The notes: generated by a model not told the origin, from the sequence alone. 64,000 bases of DNA from Choristoneura fumiferana (GCF_025370935.1 NC_133493.1:5938565-6002564); one strand, 5' to 3'. Shown: positions 31,009 to 42,095, numbered from the stretch's first letter. Made by a program: numbers and translations.

Positions 31009-31377
31009 ATGATTGGTTTTTTTGAATCTTTTTGTATTTTTTATTTCAATTCCAAATTTTTACTTTTACGGTCATCCCGTAAAACCGAAATTGAAAATAC
31101 AAACTGAATTACAGATGCACAGAAAAAACAGAAAAATAAGACCATCACTGGGAATCGAACCCAGGTCCTCGGTAATCCGTACCGCGTGCTATACCGCTAC
31201 ACCACTGATGGTCAACGGTACCGACACGAATTTCCCTATGCACCTCATATCTCAGCTTGTGTTTCTTACTTAGTCACTTAAGCAGCGACGCTAGCGACAT
31301 CTATGCCGTAAGCCCTCAAACTTTTTCGGCATTCCTTTGGAACTAACCGCTCACCCAATAATTCACTTCGCATTCGC
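31009..31377 (-). mobile_element. SINE-C, full length with tRNA-like module
   Basis: A perfect 13-bp 'tcatgcaataatt' (30996-31008, 31378-31390) bounds it. On the minus strand: a non-tRNA 5' part ('tagatgtcgctagcgtcgct', 'gctgagatatgaggtgcata'), a tRNA-like module, then 'ttttctgtgcatctg', a 'ttacgggatgaccgtaa' hairpin and an A-rich 3' end. The frame at 31013-31273 is chance. The layout, with a tRNA-like unit inside rather than at the 5' end, is unusual for a SINE. Confidence 0.75.
31141..31212 (-). other. tRNA-like module in SINE-C
   Basis: Minus strand: acceptor halves ACCATCA / TGATGGT pair over seven positions, 'gtgtagcggtatagcac' gives a D arm and A box, CGGT/ACCG forms an anticodon stem, and CTGGG-TTCGATT-CCCAG is a perfect T arm with B box. 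The linker before the D arm is one base long, and position 33 of the anticodon loop is not T. It is probably a SINE promoter rather than a working tRNA gene. Confidence 0.65.
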
Positions 31378-31651
31378 TCATGCAATAATTTGCGAACGCT
31401 GGTTTCCAGAATCATTTGTGGTAAAGATTGCAAGTGCTAGTAGGTACTCAAAACTTTGTAATACTCGAAACCACAGTGCTCGACACTCTGATGCCCAATA
31501 GACGACACCCTGCTGTCATCTCTATTCCTAATGGCATAAGATTATAGATGCCAACTTTTGGGATAGTGTCGAGCACTTATACGTTTACCTTATTTCTTCG
31601 TCAAATTAACAAATACGGACGCTGATACACTTTCGCACTTGTAGTATTGAG

Positions 31652-32135
31652 CGCTCGGATGTTTTATGCGATAAACACTGCGTTAAACGCAATGCGTTTG
31701 ACGCACATCTATTTGCATCATCATCATCCCAGCCTATATACGTCCCACTGCTGGGCACAGGCCTCCTCTCAGAACAACAGGGCTTGGGCCGTAGTTCCCA
31801 CGCGGGCCCAGTGCGGATTGGGAACTTCACACGCACCATTGAATTGCTTCGCAGGTTTGTGCAGGTTTCCTCACGATGTTTTCCTTCACCGCAAAGCTCG
31901 TGGTAAATTTCAAATGTAATTCCGCACGTGAATTTCGAAAAACTCAGAGGTGCGAGCCGGGGTTTGAACCCACGACCCTCTGCTTGAGAGGCGATAGGTC
32001 AAACCATTAGGCCACCACGGCTTAATCTCATTACCAAACATTGTCCTACGCGGTGAGTGTAGCGGCAAGCGCAAACCGATGACGCAAATAGATGTGCGAC
32101 AAACGCATTGCGTTTATCGCATAAAATAACCGAGC
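31652..32135. mobile_element. Palindromic MITE split by SINE-B
   Basis: Left arm (31652-31716) and right arm (about 32086-32135) are inverted and share 'tttatgcgataaac', 'gcaatgcgttt' and 'gcacatctatttgc'. The loop is occupied by a full SINE-B. Confidence 0.75.
31717..32023 (-). mobile_element. SINE-B, full length
   Basis: On the minus strand 'gccgtggtggcctaatggtt' (A box), 'gggttcaaaccccgg' (B box), 'cgtgaggaaacctgcac' and the QQW-coding tail ending in GATGATGATG. One of the best copies in the window. Confidence 0.9.
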
Positions 32136-32376
32136 GATTTAGTCATCTCCGGCTTATATGCGCCCAAGCCTTCTCAGAAGAATGATAGGACTTATTCATA
32201 TTCATTTATTCATTGTAAAGTCATCTACATAGTTATAAAAGGTGTTTCAGTTATTATCAGTCAGTATGTAATTTCACATATACATTTAAAAAAAAATACA
32301 AGCGAGCCCGGGTTCAAACCTACGACCCCTTGTTCTGTTTTGTGTGTTGTTGTTTGTGTGTGTTTATTTTTAATTA
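32136..32376. other. Spacer with SINE-B scrap
   Basis: 'gagcccgggttcaaacctac' at about 32304 is an inverted SINE-B B-box fragment. Confidence 0.4.
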
Positions 32377-32475
32377 ACCCCAGACGCAAAATGAGGGGTG
32401 TTATAAGTTTGACCGCTATGTGCGTCTGTCTGTCTGTGGCACCATAGCTTTTAAACGGGTGAACCGATTATTATA
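32377..32475 (+). mobile_element. MITE-D fragment
   Basis: 'taaccccagacgcaaaatga', 'gaccgctatgtgcgtctg' and 'taaacgggtgaaccgatta', then the match stops. Confidence 0.7.
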
Positions 32476-32529
32476 GCGTTAGTACGACAAATCAAACGAC
32501 GGTCGCTTTTTGGACCATCCCACGAATAC

Positions 32530-32699
32530 AATCAATGCGAAAGTTTGTAAGTCTGTTTGTCTGTAACTTCATCACGTCTAAACCGCTGAACCGATTTAGA
32601 TGAAATTCGAGATACAGATAGTTTGAGTCTCGGGAAAGGACATAGGATAGTTTTTATCCCGGAAAATTTCATAGTTCTAGCGGGATAGTGAAAACCGTG
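32530..32699 (+). mobile_element. Lep1-like Helitron, 3' truncated
   Basis: 'aatgcgaaagtttgtaagtc' through 'agcgggatagtgaaa'. Repeat E replaces the end. The minus frame is incidental. Confidence 0.7.
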
Positions 32700-32935
32700 T
32701 AGTGTCGGGTTAGAATTACACCTCTCCATTTCTTCCGTGGATGTCGTATGAAGCGACTGAGGATATAAAGATATACCGTAGGCGACAGGCTAGCAGCCTG
32801 TCACTATTGTACCGTTTTTGTCAAACTTAAAACCTAAAATTGCTAAAAGTGGCGAAGTTGCAAAGCGGTAACGTTTCGTGTGCTCTGCCTACCCCATTTG
32901 GGAATATAGGCGTGATGTTTGTGTGTGTTTGTGTA
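32700..32935 (+). repeat. Repeat E
   Basis: 'gtgtcgggttagaattacac', 'gtaggcgacaggctagcagc' and 'tgctctgcctaccccatttg'. The inverse copy is at 42.7-43.1 kb. It ends in GT repeats. Confidence 0.65.
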
Positions 32936-33090
32936 TATCTTAGACATCAGTTATTTAGTATGGAGATATGTAATTTGATATCTTGAGACAGACATGGGGA
33001 TAGTTTTAATCCCAGAAAAATGCCTAGATCTCGTGAATAGCGATAAGCGAGTTATTCGCGGACGAAGTCGCTGTCAACAGATATAAATAG
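32936..33090 (+). mobile_element. Helitron-like 3' remnant
   Basis: 'ggggatagttttaatccca', 'gaatagcgataagcga' and 'cgcggacgaagtcgctgtca' match the Lep1 3' half. Ends diverged. Confidence 0.5.
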
Positions 33091-33132
33091 TAAAATTAGA
33101 GGTACTTAAATACGTCAAAGAAACTGGATCGC

Positions 33133-33270
33133 GTACAGTCACCAGCACCAATATCTGACACAACAAGCGTGCATAAATATCTGATACGACTCTATTTCTA
33201 GGGCCGGAAAGACGTATCAGATATTTTTGCACACTCCACTGTGGCAGATATTAATACTGGTGACTGTACC
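33133..33270. mobile_element. MITE-R, complete hairpin
   Basis: 'gtacagtcaccagcaccaat' and 'attaatactggtgactgtac' are the inverted ends; arms continue through 'atatctgac'. Other copies: 15.2, 43.3 and 45.7 kb. Confidence 0.85.
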
Positions 33271-33670
33271 AGGGTACCTTTTCAAAATTAATTTCGGTAT
33301 TATTCTTTTGGCAGATGTGGGAGAGGTCAACATGAACATGACATTAGTTAGCACAAAGGTTCCACCCTGATACGTGATTCAGTTTCTTTAACTGTACCAT
33401 GTATTAAGTATGTCTCTGCATTCTAAAGAATTCTAAATGATTCTTAGAATTCTAGAAGTAACCAACGAAGAGTTAAACAATGCAGCGTTAACCCGGGTAT
33501 AAATTGGACCAGTTGACGGTCGGCCAATTATTGAGATGGATTACCGCCCCGGGACGAAGAGATTTGGCTTCGAAGAGTAACGGGAGTTAGATAGTGTATG
33601 TGGGGTACTTAGATGGTGATAAAATGTTTGGTGATATAAAATGTTCTATTTTTTAACTATTTAAAGCGAC
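33271..33670. other. Spacer
   Basis: Two 'gaattctaga/agaattcta' near-repeats lie at 33420-33460. No gene. Confidence 0.4.
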
Positions 33671-33674
33671 GACA

Positions 33675-33830
33675 GATGTTATGTGTGTATGTATGTAAAC
33701 TCTTTATTGTACAAAAAAAGTAAACAAACACAATTGAACAACATTGAGATATATGCAAAAAGGCGAACTTATTCCTTTAAGGGATCTCTACGAGTCAACC
33801 TTTGAGTGGATGAGAGGAGCATTCAGTCAG
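33675..33830 (-). mobile_element. LINE-AA 3' end
   Basis: 'tgtatgtatgtaaactcttt' then 'attgtacaaaaaaagtaaac', a 3' UTR read inverted. It shares 'aaaaaggcgaacttattcc' with 51.97 kb. Confidence 0.55.
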
Positions 33831-34740
33831 GATGGTCTTAGCGATTTTTTATGTTGATGATTTGTGGGCTAATTAAAAGCGAAGCGAGGCCACATTGCTG
33901 TCGCTGCGATTGCACTACGCTTACATATATGTAATAAATAATTAGCTACATTATTAATTACTGGCAGTTGCTCGTGACTTCACCCCCGTTTCAGTTTTTA
34001 TTTAATTTTGTTTAACACAAACTTGGTCCTGACAAAAAAGGATAGAACAAACAAGTTACACGTGTACCTATACATCTCGGCTTTTTATTCAATATTTGCA
34101 AACAATTATTAACTGTATAACATAAAACACAACATACAGAAACCGCCCAATATATTCGAAACCAATTCCAGAGCAAAACAGTAATATGGCCGCTATGTCC
34201 GCTCGCTCGCCCGGGCTGGGCGCTTGACAAACAACGCTCTTCATAATTAAGTGACAATCGCTATTTCAAAACTAACATAATTGTCAACTCTCGGCGACTT
34301 TAATGAAGTTAGCCACTAGACATTTCGGACGTCAAAAAATGCATCATGCATGTGAAATGACAATGCATAATTAACTTCGCCGTATTCTCATTTAAATTTC
34401 ATATATTGTTTGTTCTGTGAAATTACAGTACAATGTGCAGGCTAATTGTAAATGCATAATGATGATTGCTGTACAAATTTTGTACTCCAAACAAAATTAA
34501 GCGAAGTCAGAAGTTCATCAAAGAGTCGTTATGCGAAATGAGTAAACTCCAAAGTAGGCCTAATTTTGGTTGATTATTTTCGAATGTTATTCAATTGTTT
34601 GTAAGCAACATTCTTGATTGCCGTGTTTGATGGTTTTGTTTCAGAGACTCCCTATGAGACTGACATAGTCACCAAGTGTTTTTAAGCAAATTTTGTCAAT
34701 GGCAAACATACAGGTTGATTCACGAGAGCTGGCACGAACT
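33831..34740. other. Spacer
   Basis: AT-rich. A minus frame at 34012-34257 lacks a domain. Confidence 0.45.
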
Positions 34741-34890
34741 AATTGAATGAATGAATGATGATTATTTATATGTATGTGTGCATCAACAAATGGGCTCGCC
34801 GGAAAACCAGCGCTGACTCCACCCGAGGAGTCTACATTTATGCTGAGGCGGGACCATTTCGGGCACGTAAAATAGTATCACATTGTAACT
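34741..34890 (+). mobile_element. LINE 3' UTR fragment
   Basis: 'gaatgaatgaatgatga', then 'ccagcgctgactccacccga' and 'tatgctgaggcgggacc'. Related to the 42.8-kb LINE end. Confidence 0.45.
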
Positions 34891-35134
34891 CACCCTTTCT
34901 TTTTTTTTGATATTTTTGTGTCTCGAATATTTTTGTTTTATTTCAAAAAATGTTTTAATATAGGTTGATTAAATATGCGATAAATCGGGATACAAGAAGT
35001 ATTATGCACTTATTTTTAAAATATTAGTAGGCACCTTGTGCCATCACATGAGCTTATCTGAATCGTGCCGATAGGAGTGCGTTACTGATCTCACGCGCAT
35101 TGATTCAGATAGGTTACCGTAGATTAGCAGCATA

Positions 35135-35260
35135 GGTAATAGATTAAAGTTAGGTATAGAAGCTTGTATTAAGAGTAGTAAAATTAGTTTAAAGCAGGCA
35201 AAGTCCTTGCCTGTCTTTAAGTCTATGCTTAGAGAGCACTATCTGTCATCTTGCGTATGA
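35135..35260 (+). pseudogene. Jockey-like LINE, last 41 codons
   Basis: GNRLKLGIEACIKSSKISLK, then AKSLPVFKSMLREHYL and a TGA at 35258-35260. An LP-x-FK-x-x-x-x-E-H-x-L ending is typical of non-LTR C-termini. The 3' UTR that follows carries the 'cgcctattgcttacctt' block and TTGTA tail, which ties that tail family to a coding end. The upstream RT is missing. Confidence 0.65.
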
Positions 35261-35768
35261 ATGTTATAGTTAGCTTATTTATATGTTGTTATAGTATCTA
35301 TCTACCTATCTATCTGTTTAGATTTGTTGTGTATAAAATGTATTGTATGTGTTTGTTTTATGTATTCTTGATACTGCTCTAATCTACTGTAAATTGCACC
35401 ACCTGCTAAAATGTATTCCTTATTTCTGTCCATTGTAAAGGCTGCCCGGAAGAGATCGCTCTGAAGCGATAAGGCCGCCTATTGCTTACCTTAGAAAATC
35501 TCTATGTATATACTTGTGTTTTTTTTCGACTGGATGGCAAACGAGCAAGTGGGTCTCCTGATGGTAAGAGATCACCACCGCCATAAACATCTGCAACACC
35601 AGGGTATTGCAGATGCGTTGCCAACCTAGAGGCTTAAGATGGGATACCTCTAGTGCCAGTAATTTCACCGGCTGTCTTACTCTCCACGCCGAAACACAAC
35701 AGTTTTCTGTACTGTTTACTGTATTGGTGTGCAATAAACAGTTATTGTATTGTATTGTATTGTATTTA
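35261..35768 (+). mobile_element. Jockey-like LINE 3' UTR, split by repeat M
   Basis: Runs from the stop codon through 'ctgcccggaagagatcgctc', is interrupted at about 35519-35703, and resumes with 'ttttctgtactgtttactg' and an ATTGT-pentamer tail. Confidence 0.75.
35519..35703 (+). repeat. Repeat M inside the LINE 3' UTR
   Basis: From the T-run before 'cgactggatggcaaacgag' to 'gccgaaacacaacag'. The host UTR matches uninterrupted copies on both sides, giving clean boundaries for M. Overlapping frames are chance. Confidence 0.75.
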
Positions 35769-36175
35769 AGTAATCCCGACAAAGGTGCTTTAACTCAACC
35801 ACCCAACTTCCCCTAAACACCTGTATGAAAACGAAACTTACGCAGTGACAAGTGACATTACTTTCGTTCAATGAGGTTTTCTGTGACAGAATACCTGGCG
35901 CTAGCATTGAGAGCTCCATTTGACAACTTTGGCAATTGCGTCACCTTTGTAATTACAAACCAATTGTTGAATAACTAAATGAGCCAATCACGAGCAAGAC
36001 TGTAACGTCAAACAGACCTTAGATAACGCCATCTATAGAAACCCTCATTCATTCGTGCCAGCTCTTGTGAATCGACCTACCTATATACCCTTTCGTTCAT
36101 TATTCTAATGATTCAAAGTATCATGCCATTCTCATAAAATTGACATTATACTGAGCGGCAAAATATTTGGCCCTC
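35769..36175. other. Spacer
   Basis: No recognised gene or repeat. Confidence 0.4.
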
Positions 36176-36600
36176 AAATGATTGATTGATTGATTGATTA
36201 AAACTTTATTTTCACCTGTAATATATATGTGGGTAGTCTTTAAAATTGCAATTGTAGGGTAGTTTCCTAACGCCCTGTTGTTTATTAAATGCAATTCGAT
36301 ACGGACGTGTTCCCTTTAGATCCTTATAGCTGGTCCTCAAGGACATATTTTTCACACACACACAAAAACACAATATCGAACTATACATAGGTAGGTATTA
36401 ATAAAGTTACTTTAAGATTAACCTAATAGGGTTAGCTAAAACTAAAAAACATAAATAAAACAATAATGTTAAAACATGTGCTTAAAAACAGTTGATACCA
36501 TGTGCTATGGGAAAAAAGGCGCTGACTCAGCATAAAATTGCGGGTGACCGCAGCACTGGTGGAAATACTAAGAAGTGAGTCTGGGTTGATCTACGATCCT
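36176..36600 (-). mobile_element. LINE 3' UTR with AATC tail
   Basis: Begins with 'gattgattgattgattg' (the inverted tail) and 'aaaactttattttcacc', and ends near 'gcgctgactcagcat'. It is a long non-coding 3' end, inverted. Confidence 0.6.
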
Positions 36601-36713
36601 CTCCTTGAGAGTCTAGAAGTCAAATAACATGCTACCATGAATTTACCATGGCGTTTTTTTAGTTAAAGCTATGGTCAGCTAATGCACGACAGAAACATAA
36701 TGCAATTCCTATT

Positions 36714-36740
36714 CTTATATATATATATATATATATATAT
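36714..36740. repeat. TA microsatellite
   Basis: About 13 TA units directly before repeat M. Confidence 0.95.
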
Positions 36741-36833
36741 TTTTTTTGACTGGATGGCAAACGAGCAAATGGGTCTCCTGATGGTAAGAGATCACCACCG
36801 CCCATAAACATCTGCAACACCAGGGGTATTGGC
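36741..36833 (+). repeat. Repeat M fragment
   Basis: 'gactggatggcaaacgagca' to 'catctgcaacaccagggg'. The remainder is lost. Confidence 0.75.
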
Positions 36834-38240
36834 AGTTCACATTATAAAAGATGAAGCGAAGCCCTTTTGTGGTAATAGTCGGAAAACCAACATAAGCATG
36901 GAGTCACTCTCAACGCCAGGCCGTATGTTAACGCTAACAAACGTTCCTAGCAATCCCATCACAATCACCTGTCGTTTACGTTATAACGTCACAAAACAAG
37001 GGGCACTATTCCCAAACAGTCAAGCAACGCATTTGTTTATACACCTCGGAACTTAATCCTTCTCGTGGCAGAAGGACGTAAGTACCGCTATCTTGTTTGA
37101 AATAACGACATTTCGAAACCCGCCTGAGGCCACCGAACTCAATTGTAGCGTGGACGATGCACGGAATTCGTAATGTTCGTCTATATGAATAGAAATGTAT
37201 AGGTAGTGCAGAGGATTGGAAATATGTTGGTAGAAAATGCGGGTAAATAAGCTATTGAGCTGCATAGGGTGAAGCTAGAGATGGACACTGAATTTATAAA
37301 ATCGATTTATCAATAATCGACTGTTTTTGAAGGATACTACAAGGAACACTTTATCTCTGTTCGTCCGTCCGTGGCTAAGATGCTGGGATTTTGCTTATTA
37401 AGCACGCGAAAAAGTGGTAAAATTGTATAAATAATAAAAAAACACTAAGTCTATTTAGGTACTTCTCTAGAAAACTTAAAAACTTAAGTACAAAGACTGC
37501 GGAGAGAGAAAAAGATTTGCAACAGTAACAAAACAATTTGTTGCCCGTAACATAACTTGAGCTTGAGTGACTACAAAACTAAGGCCTACTAGTAGTTAAA
37601 AGTTGGGTGATGTCTTACAAAATCAGTTTTGCAATATTAGCATTATGTTGGTTCCTAATTAGTAATGGCTAAACGTCAAGTAGCCAGCTCAGCGTCAGCT
37701 ATCCTTTTTTTCAGTGATATACGAGGACTGAACTCGCCTAAGTTTATAAGTAAAGAGCTCCACAAATTTATTTTTAAATCTAAATTAAACACGAACACAG
37801 TGAAGGGAAAATTCCGAAACATAATCGTAATTTAGATATAAATTTGGAAAATATTAAAATTAGAAATGCTCATTTTGCACACTTTTGCACTAACAACCAG
37901 ATGCGATAAAGATCAATCGCTGGTCAGTTTTGAAAAAAGTTTTTCTGCAATTATTTTTCCCATCCCTATCGGCTGCAATCCGTAAAGCATAACCATATGA
38001 AGCACGTACCGGTACTGAAAGAGAATCCAACAAGGGGATAACACAAATGAGGGCTGTAACGATGGCTGTTGGGTTAGTGCTGGCTGTTTATAGTTGAACT
38101 TTACGCTGTTCTTAACTGTAACTTAAAGCTGTTCTTTATTAAGGACTGACAGAAGACGCCTATAGAGGAAAGTGTTGCACCTAAAGACAGTTTTACCTGT
38201 GAACATCATACAAATACAAAACTGATTTGTTGCAGACCAC
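36834..38240. other. Spacer, no gene recognised
   Basis: The 75-codon frame at 36829-37056 has no domain. The rest is AT-rich. Confidence 0.45.
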
Positions 38241-38335
38241 AAATCAGTAGAATTTTTATTGTATGGACACAGAATTCAGGGTAGACAATTGGCGGTCTTA
38301 TCGCTTAAAAGCAATCTCTTCCAGACAACCATTTC
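38241..38335 (-). mobile_element. Jockey-like LINE tail
   Basis: 'agacaattggcggtcttatc' followed by 'ctcttccagacaacc' is the inverse of the 57.9-kb tail. Confidence 0.65.
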
Positions 38336-38751
38336 ATCGTTTTCTCAAAAAAGAAAAACCAGAACGCAACGAATTAAACTTGTCAGTTGTCTTGCTGCAT
38401 GTCAGTGCTGCTACAGGCCCATCAATAAGGAAAATGCTTAGACGCGGATCCGTGCCAAATTGAAGGTTTGCTTTTGTATTTTTTTTAAATCAGCAGAATT
38501 TTTGCTTATTAAAACAGATGAGACTAGAATATAGTCCGTTATGTTTTGTAACTTATTATTTATTTGTTTTCAAGTAGGTTTATGAAACAATGTACTGAAT
38601 TTTTTCCACTAGGCTGCAGGCATAGGAACAAAGTCGTTTATTAGGATATTTCGAAATTTCGAAGAAAGGAAAAAAAGATTATTTACATATGTACTGGCTG
38701 ACTGATGATGATAATGTTTAACTATGTACTACACACAAAAATTAATGAACA
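38336..38751. other. Spacer
   Basis: No gene. Frames at 38259-38463 start in the LINE tail. Confidence 0.4.
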
Positions 38752-38970
38752 AAATTCCATATCTCAAAAACGGCTAAATCAATTTTGATGAAACATGTCT
38801 AAGAACCAACGCTAAAAAACCTGATTTCAAATAAAAAAAGCCGCATCCAAATCGGTCCCGCTGTTTAAGAGCTACGGTACACACACGCGCGCGCACACAC
38901 GCACGCACACACACACACACAGCACACACACAACTTATAACACCCCTCTTTTTGCGTCTGGGGGCTAAAA
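38752..38970 (-). mobile_element. MITE-D with expanded CA tract
   Basis: 'ctcaaaaacggctaaatcaa' to 'tttgcgtctgggggctaaa'. The 'cagacagacacac' of other copies is replaced here by about 55 bp of CA/CG dinucleotides (38879-38935). Confidence 0.75.
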
Positions 38971-39507
38971 AGAACTTTCTTCTTTTCTTTCAAATAAAGA
39001 AAAAAATATAATATACGATGTATCACGGCATATCAGTCACGAAACAGGTGAACAGGTTTTGATGCAACATATTTAAAATAAAACAATCTTGTATTTTGCT
39101 CTACTTAAAAGTAAAGCGTAGAACGAGAAAATACTTTTTTCAAGCCATAGCACGGAGTGCTCGTGTCGTGTGTTGTCGTCGGTGTTTTGTTTTATTCCAC
39201 AAAAATAAGAAGCTTCAATACAAATTCTAATTCTGTGCGGACGAAGCAGCGATCAAAAGCTACATCCACAATATTTCCAATGGATATCACATCAGAAATT
39301 CTTTAGTGGTGGTAATTTGTAATTCCGCCCTCAGGTTACGAGCCTTGACGAAATACCTCATCCGCCGGTCTAGGTCTGAGTGTGCAACTCAATTTTCTGT
39401 ATCGAACTAGTATGTGACTGGAATCCACTGTAACTTGTGGTCCAAGGCAGAAGCAACCTACTGTTTGATATTAAAAAATTTAAATGCTAACTTTATATAT
39501 TTTCAAT
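38971..39507. other. Spacer with Helitron scrap
   Basis: 'ctgtgcggacgaagcagcg' at about 39234 is a Lep1 3'-end scrap. No gene. Confidence 0.4.
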
Positions 39508-39714
39508 TTCTGTTACGTGTACCTATGGTGTAATTTAACTACAAAACTAAATACCGGCTTTGACAAGACATCTGTACTCCAAATTTCATTGATATACATC
39601 TTGTAGTTTACGAGTGAAATGCCTGTGACATACGGACGGACGGACAGACAGACAGACGGACTTAACGAAACTATAAGGGTTCCGTTTTTGCCATTTTGGC
39701 TCCGGAACCCTAAA
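39508..39714 (-). mobile_element. Repeat F, partial
   Basis: Inverted 'agggttccggagccaaaatg' end, 'ccgtctgtctgtctgtccg' and 'gtatatcaatgaaatttgg'. The long copy is at 49.9-50.5 kb. Confidence 0.7.
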
Positions 39715-39715
39715 A

Positions 39716-39968
39716 AAGCCATAGCGGCCTAGTGGTTTGACCTATAGACAGCAAGCAGAGGATCGTGGGTTCAAACCTCGGATCGCACCTCTGACTTTTT
39801 TAAATTCACTTTTTAATTAATTAAAAACCATAGTGAGGGAACTACATAAACCTGCAAAGCAATTCAATGGTGTGTGTGTGAAGTTCCCAATCCGCACTGG
39901 GCCTGCGTGGGAATTACGGCCCAAGCCCTCTGAGAAGCGTATGTAGGCTGGTATGATGATGATGATGA
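39716..39968 (+). mobile_element. SINE-B
   Basis: 'gccatagcggcctagtggtt', B box 'gggttcaaacctc', a small deletion near 'cctctgagaagcg', and a GAT tail. Confidence 0.8.
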
Positions 39969-40087
39969 ACCCTGTATGTAGCGCCATATTTCGGTCATTT
40001 TCTGGGTAAAAAAAATACTTAGATTTATCAGAAACTTAGATTATCTATCAGAAAATATTGTACACCATTTTTTTTTCTTTTGTCAGT

Positions 40088-40252
40088 CAAACATGAAACA
40101 TGTCTAAGAACCATCGCTAGAAAACCTGATTCAAAATAAAAAAAAACCGCATTCAAATCGGTCCACCCGTTTAAGAGTTACCTACGGTGCCACAGACACA
40201 CATAGCGGTCAAACTTATAACACCCCTCTTTTTGCTTCGGGGGTTAATAAAA
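40088..40252 (-). mobile_element. MITE-D, partial
   Basis: 'gaaacatgtctaagaaccat' to 'tttttgcttcgggggttaa'. The inner terminus is missing. Confidence 0.75.
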
Positions 40253-40469
40253 ATGGACAAAGATGAACCGCGTCAAACAGGTCTCAAGTCACTATATTCA
40301 AGAGCAGTGTTGACTGAATCAATTTATATATTTGTTTTGGATTATACTTTTTCTTTTAAAACTAGGTATTTATTTTTCATTCTATTGTCCGACTAGCTAA
40401 CCAGTTACAATAATATTTTATTTCAGTAAAACACATTTATTTTGTAATATAAATACCACCCCCAAATAT

Positions 40470-41000
40470 TTTTTCGTGACAATAGTAATAGCGAAGTTGT
40501 GTGTGGCCGAAGGTCAATTTTTGAACTTCGTATTGTGCCGTCTTGCTCACACTAATAGTATTTAATACGACATGAGCGGGACATTAGAGCCCTACAGGCG
40601 TGACGAAACCTGGTCCAGCGAACAACGTCCCAAACATTAATTTTCGCGTCGCTATAAATTACAATAAAAAATTGACGATCACGCCTCAAATTTTTTTCCA
40701 CCCCTTGGTATTGTGGCACGTGCAATGCCACGTCCAATTTTGACACGCTCGGAAAACTCATATCCATAGAACTAATAATAGGAAGAATAGAAATGGCATG
40801 CAGTCTAAAAACACTACCCACAACAACCGATATTACGAGTATCTTTTTCAACCTCGACATTGGCGGAATCATTGACAGTATAGATAATGTCATAGTTTTA
40901 AAAATGAATTGAATTGATCCTAAAAAAATTAAAACTATACAAGGTGTCTTCAAATAATTCCGAAACATTACAGCAGATAGTGAGGTAGTTTGACTGAAAA
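40470..41000. other. Block with a 138-codon minus frame, unrecognised
   Basis: The minus strand is open from 40968 to 40552. The translation has two hydrophobic stretches near its start (about residues 10-30 and 43-65), then a mixed region with HVPQYQGVEKNLRRDRQF. No family is recognised. The stop lies beside 'cttcgtattgtgccgtcttg', which resembles a common lepidopteran repeat. AT-rich DNA read on this strand gives many I, L and F codons, so the hydrophobic parts may be compositional. It may be a decayed element or chance. Confidence 0.2.
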
Positions 41001-41689
41001 GAAAAAAAAAAGAAAAATAATATAGTTTTTAACCTATGGTCGACAAAATGTTTCGATACATTGATCGATGTTCAAAATGTACCTTAAATTGTCAAAGGCT
41101 TAACTGTTGGGATAATGCTTGGATGGACCAGAGGCCTTATTTTCTAACGCACTTGGAACCACAATCATTTTCACCACTTCTTTCTGGCACACGGTATAAG
41201 ATGAGGGTAGAAAGAGTGGTTGACTGCGATCACAAATGTCAGCGCGTTAGACCGAAAATTTCAGATAAAAGACCTTTACATGGGACATGGGACACTTGTA
41301 TAACACCCTTTTTTGCGTCGGGGGTTAAAAATGGCGAGATCGATTATTAAATAAAATACATAAGATGAAATGTCTACTCCTCTTACATATTAATAAGTCT
41401 GTGGTATCTATTAGGGGAAAAAGCATTAAGAAAAGTTACAGTGCAATGTTGCAGGAGAGTTTCCTAGGGGTTGCCTGCAGAATGACCGAGGGTAGAAGTT
41501 ATTTATTACCACTCTCCCCTCCAGGTCGAGAGGTGACCAAAATCACTCATGTGATTAATTAAATCAAAGAGGTGTGCTGTGTTGAATTTTTTATTTCGTT
41601 TGTGAAGATAAAGTACCAATGCCCCAATGCCTGAGTCAATTAACTGTTTAGGAGCTTATATCGCTTATGGAGCGAAAGTGTTGTGTCTC
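41001..41689. other. Spacer with a MITE-D scrap
   Basis: 41303-41330 is a MITE-D terminus ('tttgcgtcgggggttaaaaa'). Frames at 41036-41350 and 41365-41562 lack domains. Confidence 0.4.
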
Positions 41690-41845
41690 TCGGTGAGAGC
41701 TAAACATAGATGTCGCTAGTACTGCTGCTTAAGTAGCGTAGTAGAAAAAAGCAACTCTAGACTCCTGTCCAGCGGTGGTGTAGGGGTTATAGCGCGCGCA
41801 GCACGGATCCATGTGTCAGTTTGTATTTTCTTATATAACCTGACG
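41690..41845 (+). mobile_element. SINE-C-related copy
   Basis: 'atagatgtcgctagta', 'ctgcttaag', a tRNA-like 'ggtgtaggggttatagcgcg' A-box segment, then 'cagtttgtattttc'. The 5' domain and A box match the 31-kb element; the middle is diverged and the B box is lost. Confidence 0.55.
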
Positions 41846-41847
41846 AA

Positions 41848-42062
41848 CAAAAGTTGGAAAACCCCCGACTTTGTTATTTCAAAGTTCAATATCTCAAAAA
41901 CGGCTGAACCGATTTTGATGAAACATGTCTAAGAACCATGGCTAGAAAACCAAATTTCGAATAAGAGTTTAAGAGTTACGGTGCCCCAGACAGACACAGA
42001 TAGACAGACACACTTAGCGGTCAAACTTATAACACCCCTCTTTTTGCGTTAGGGGTTGATAA
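41848..42062 (-). mobile_element. MITE-D, near full length
   Basis: 'aaagttggaaaacccccgac' end and 'gcgttaggggttgataa' end, in between all D landmarks. Inverted ends visible. Confidence 0.8.
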
Positions 42063-42095
42063 CCTCCATCTTTTGAAATCTCTTAAAAAAATGGA

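Noticed and set aside
40552..40968. Two-helix membrane protein on the minus strand
   Set aside because: Hydrophobic stretches are expected from AT-rich codons, there is no family match, and the right end lies by a repeat-like sequence. Kept only as an unrecognised block.
41036..41350. 104-codon frame with several cysteines
   Set aside because: It ends inside a MITE-D terminus and shows no recognisable zinc-binding spacing; probably chance.
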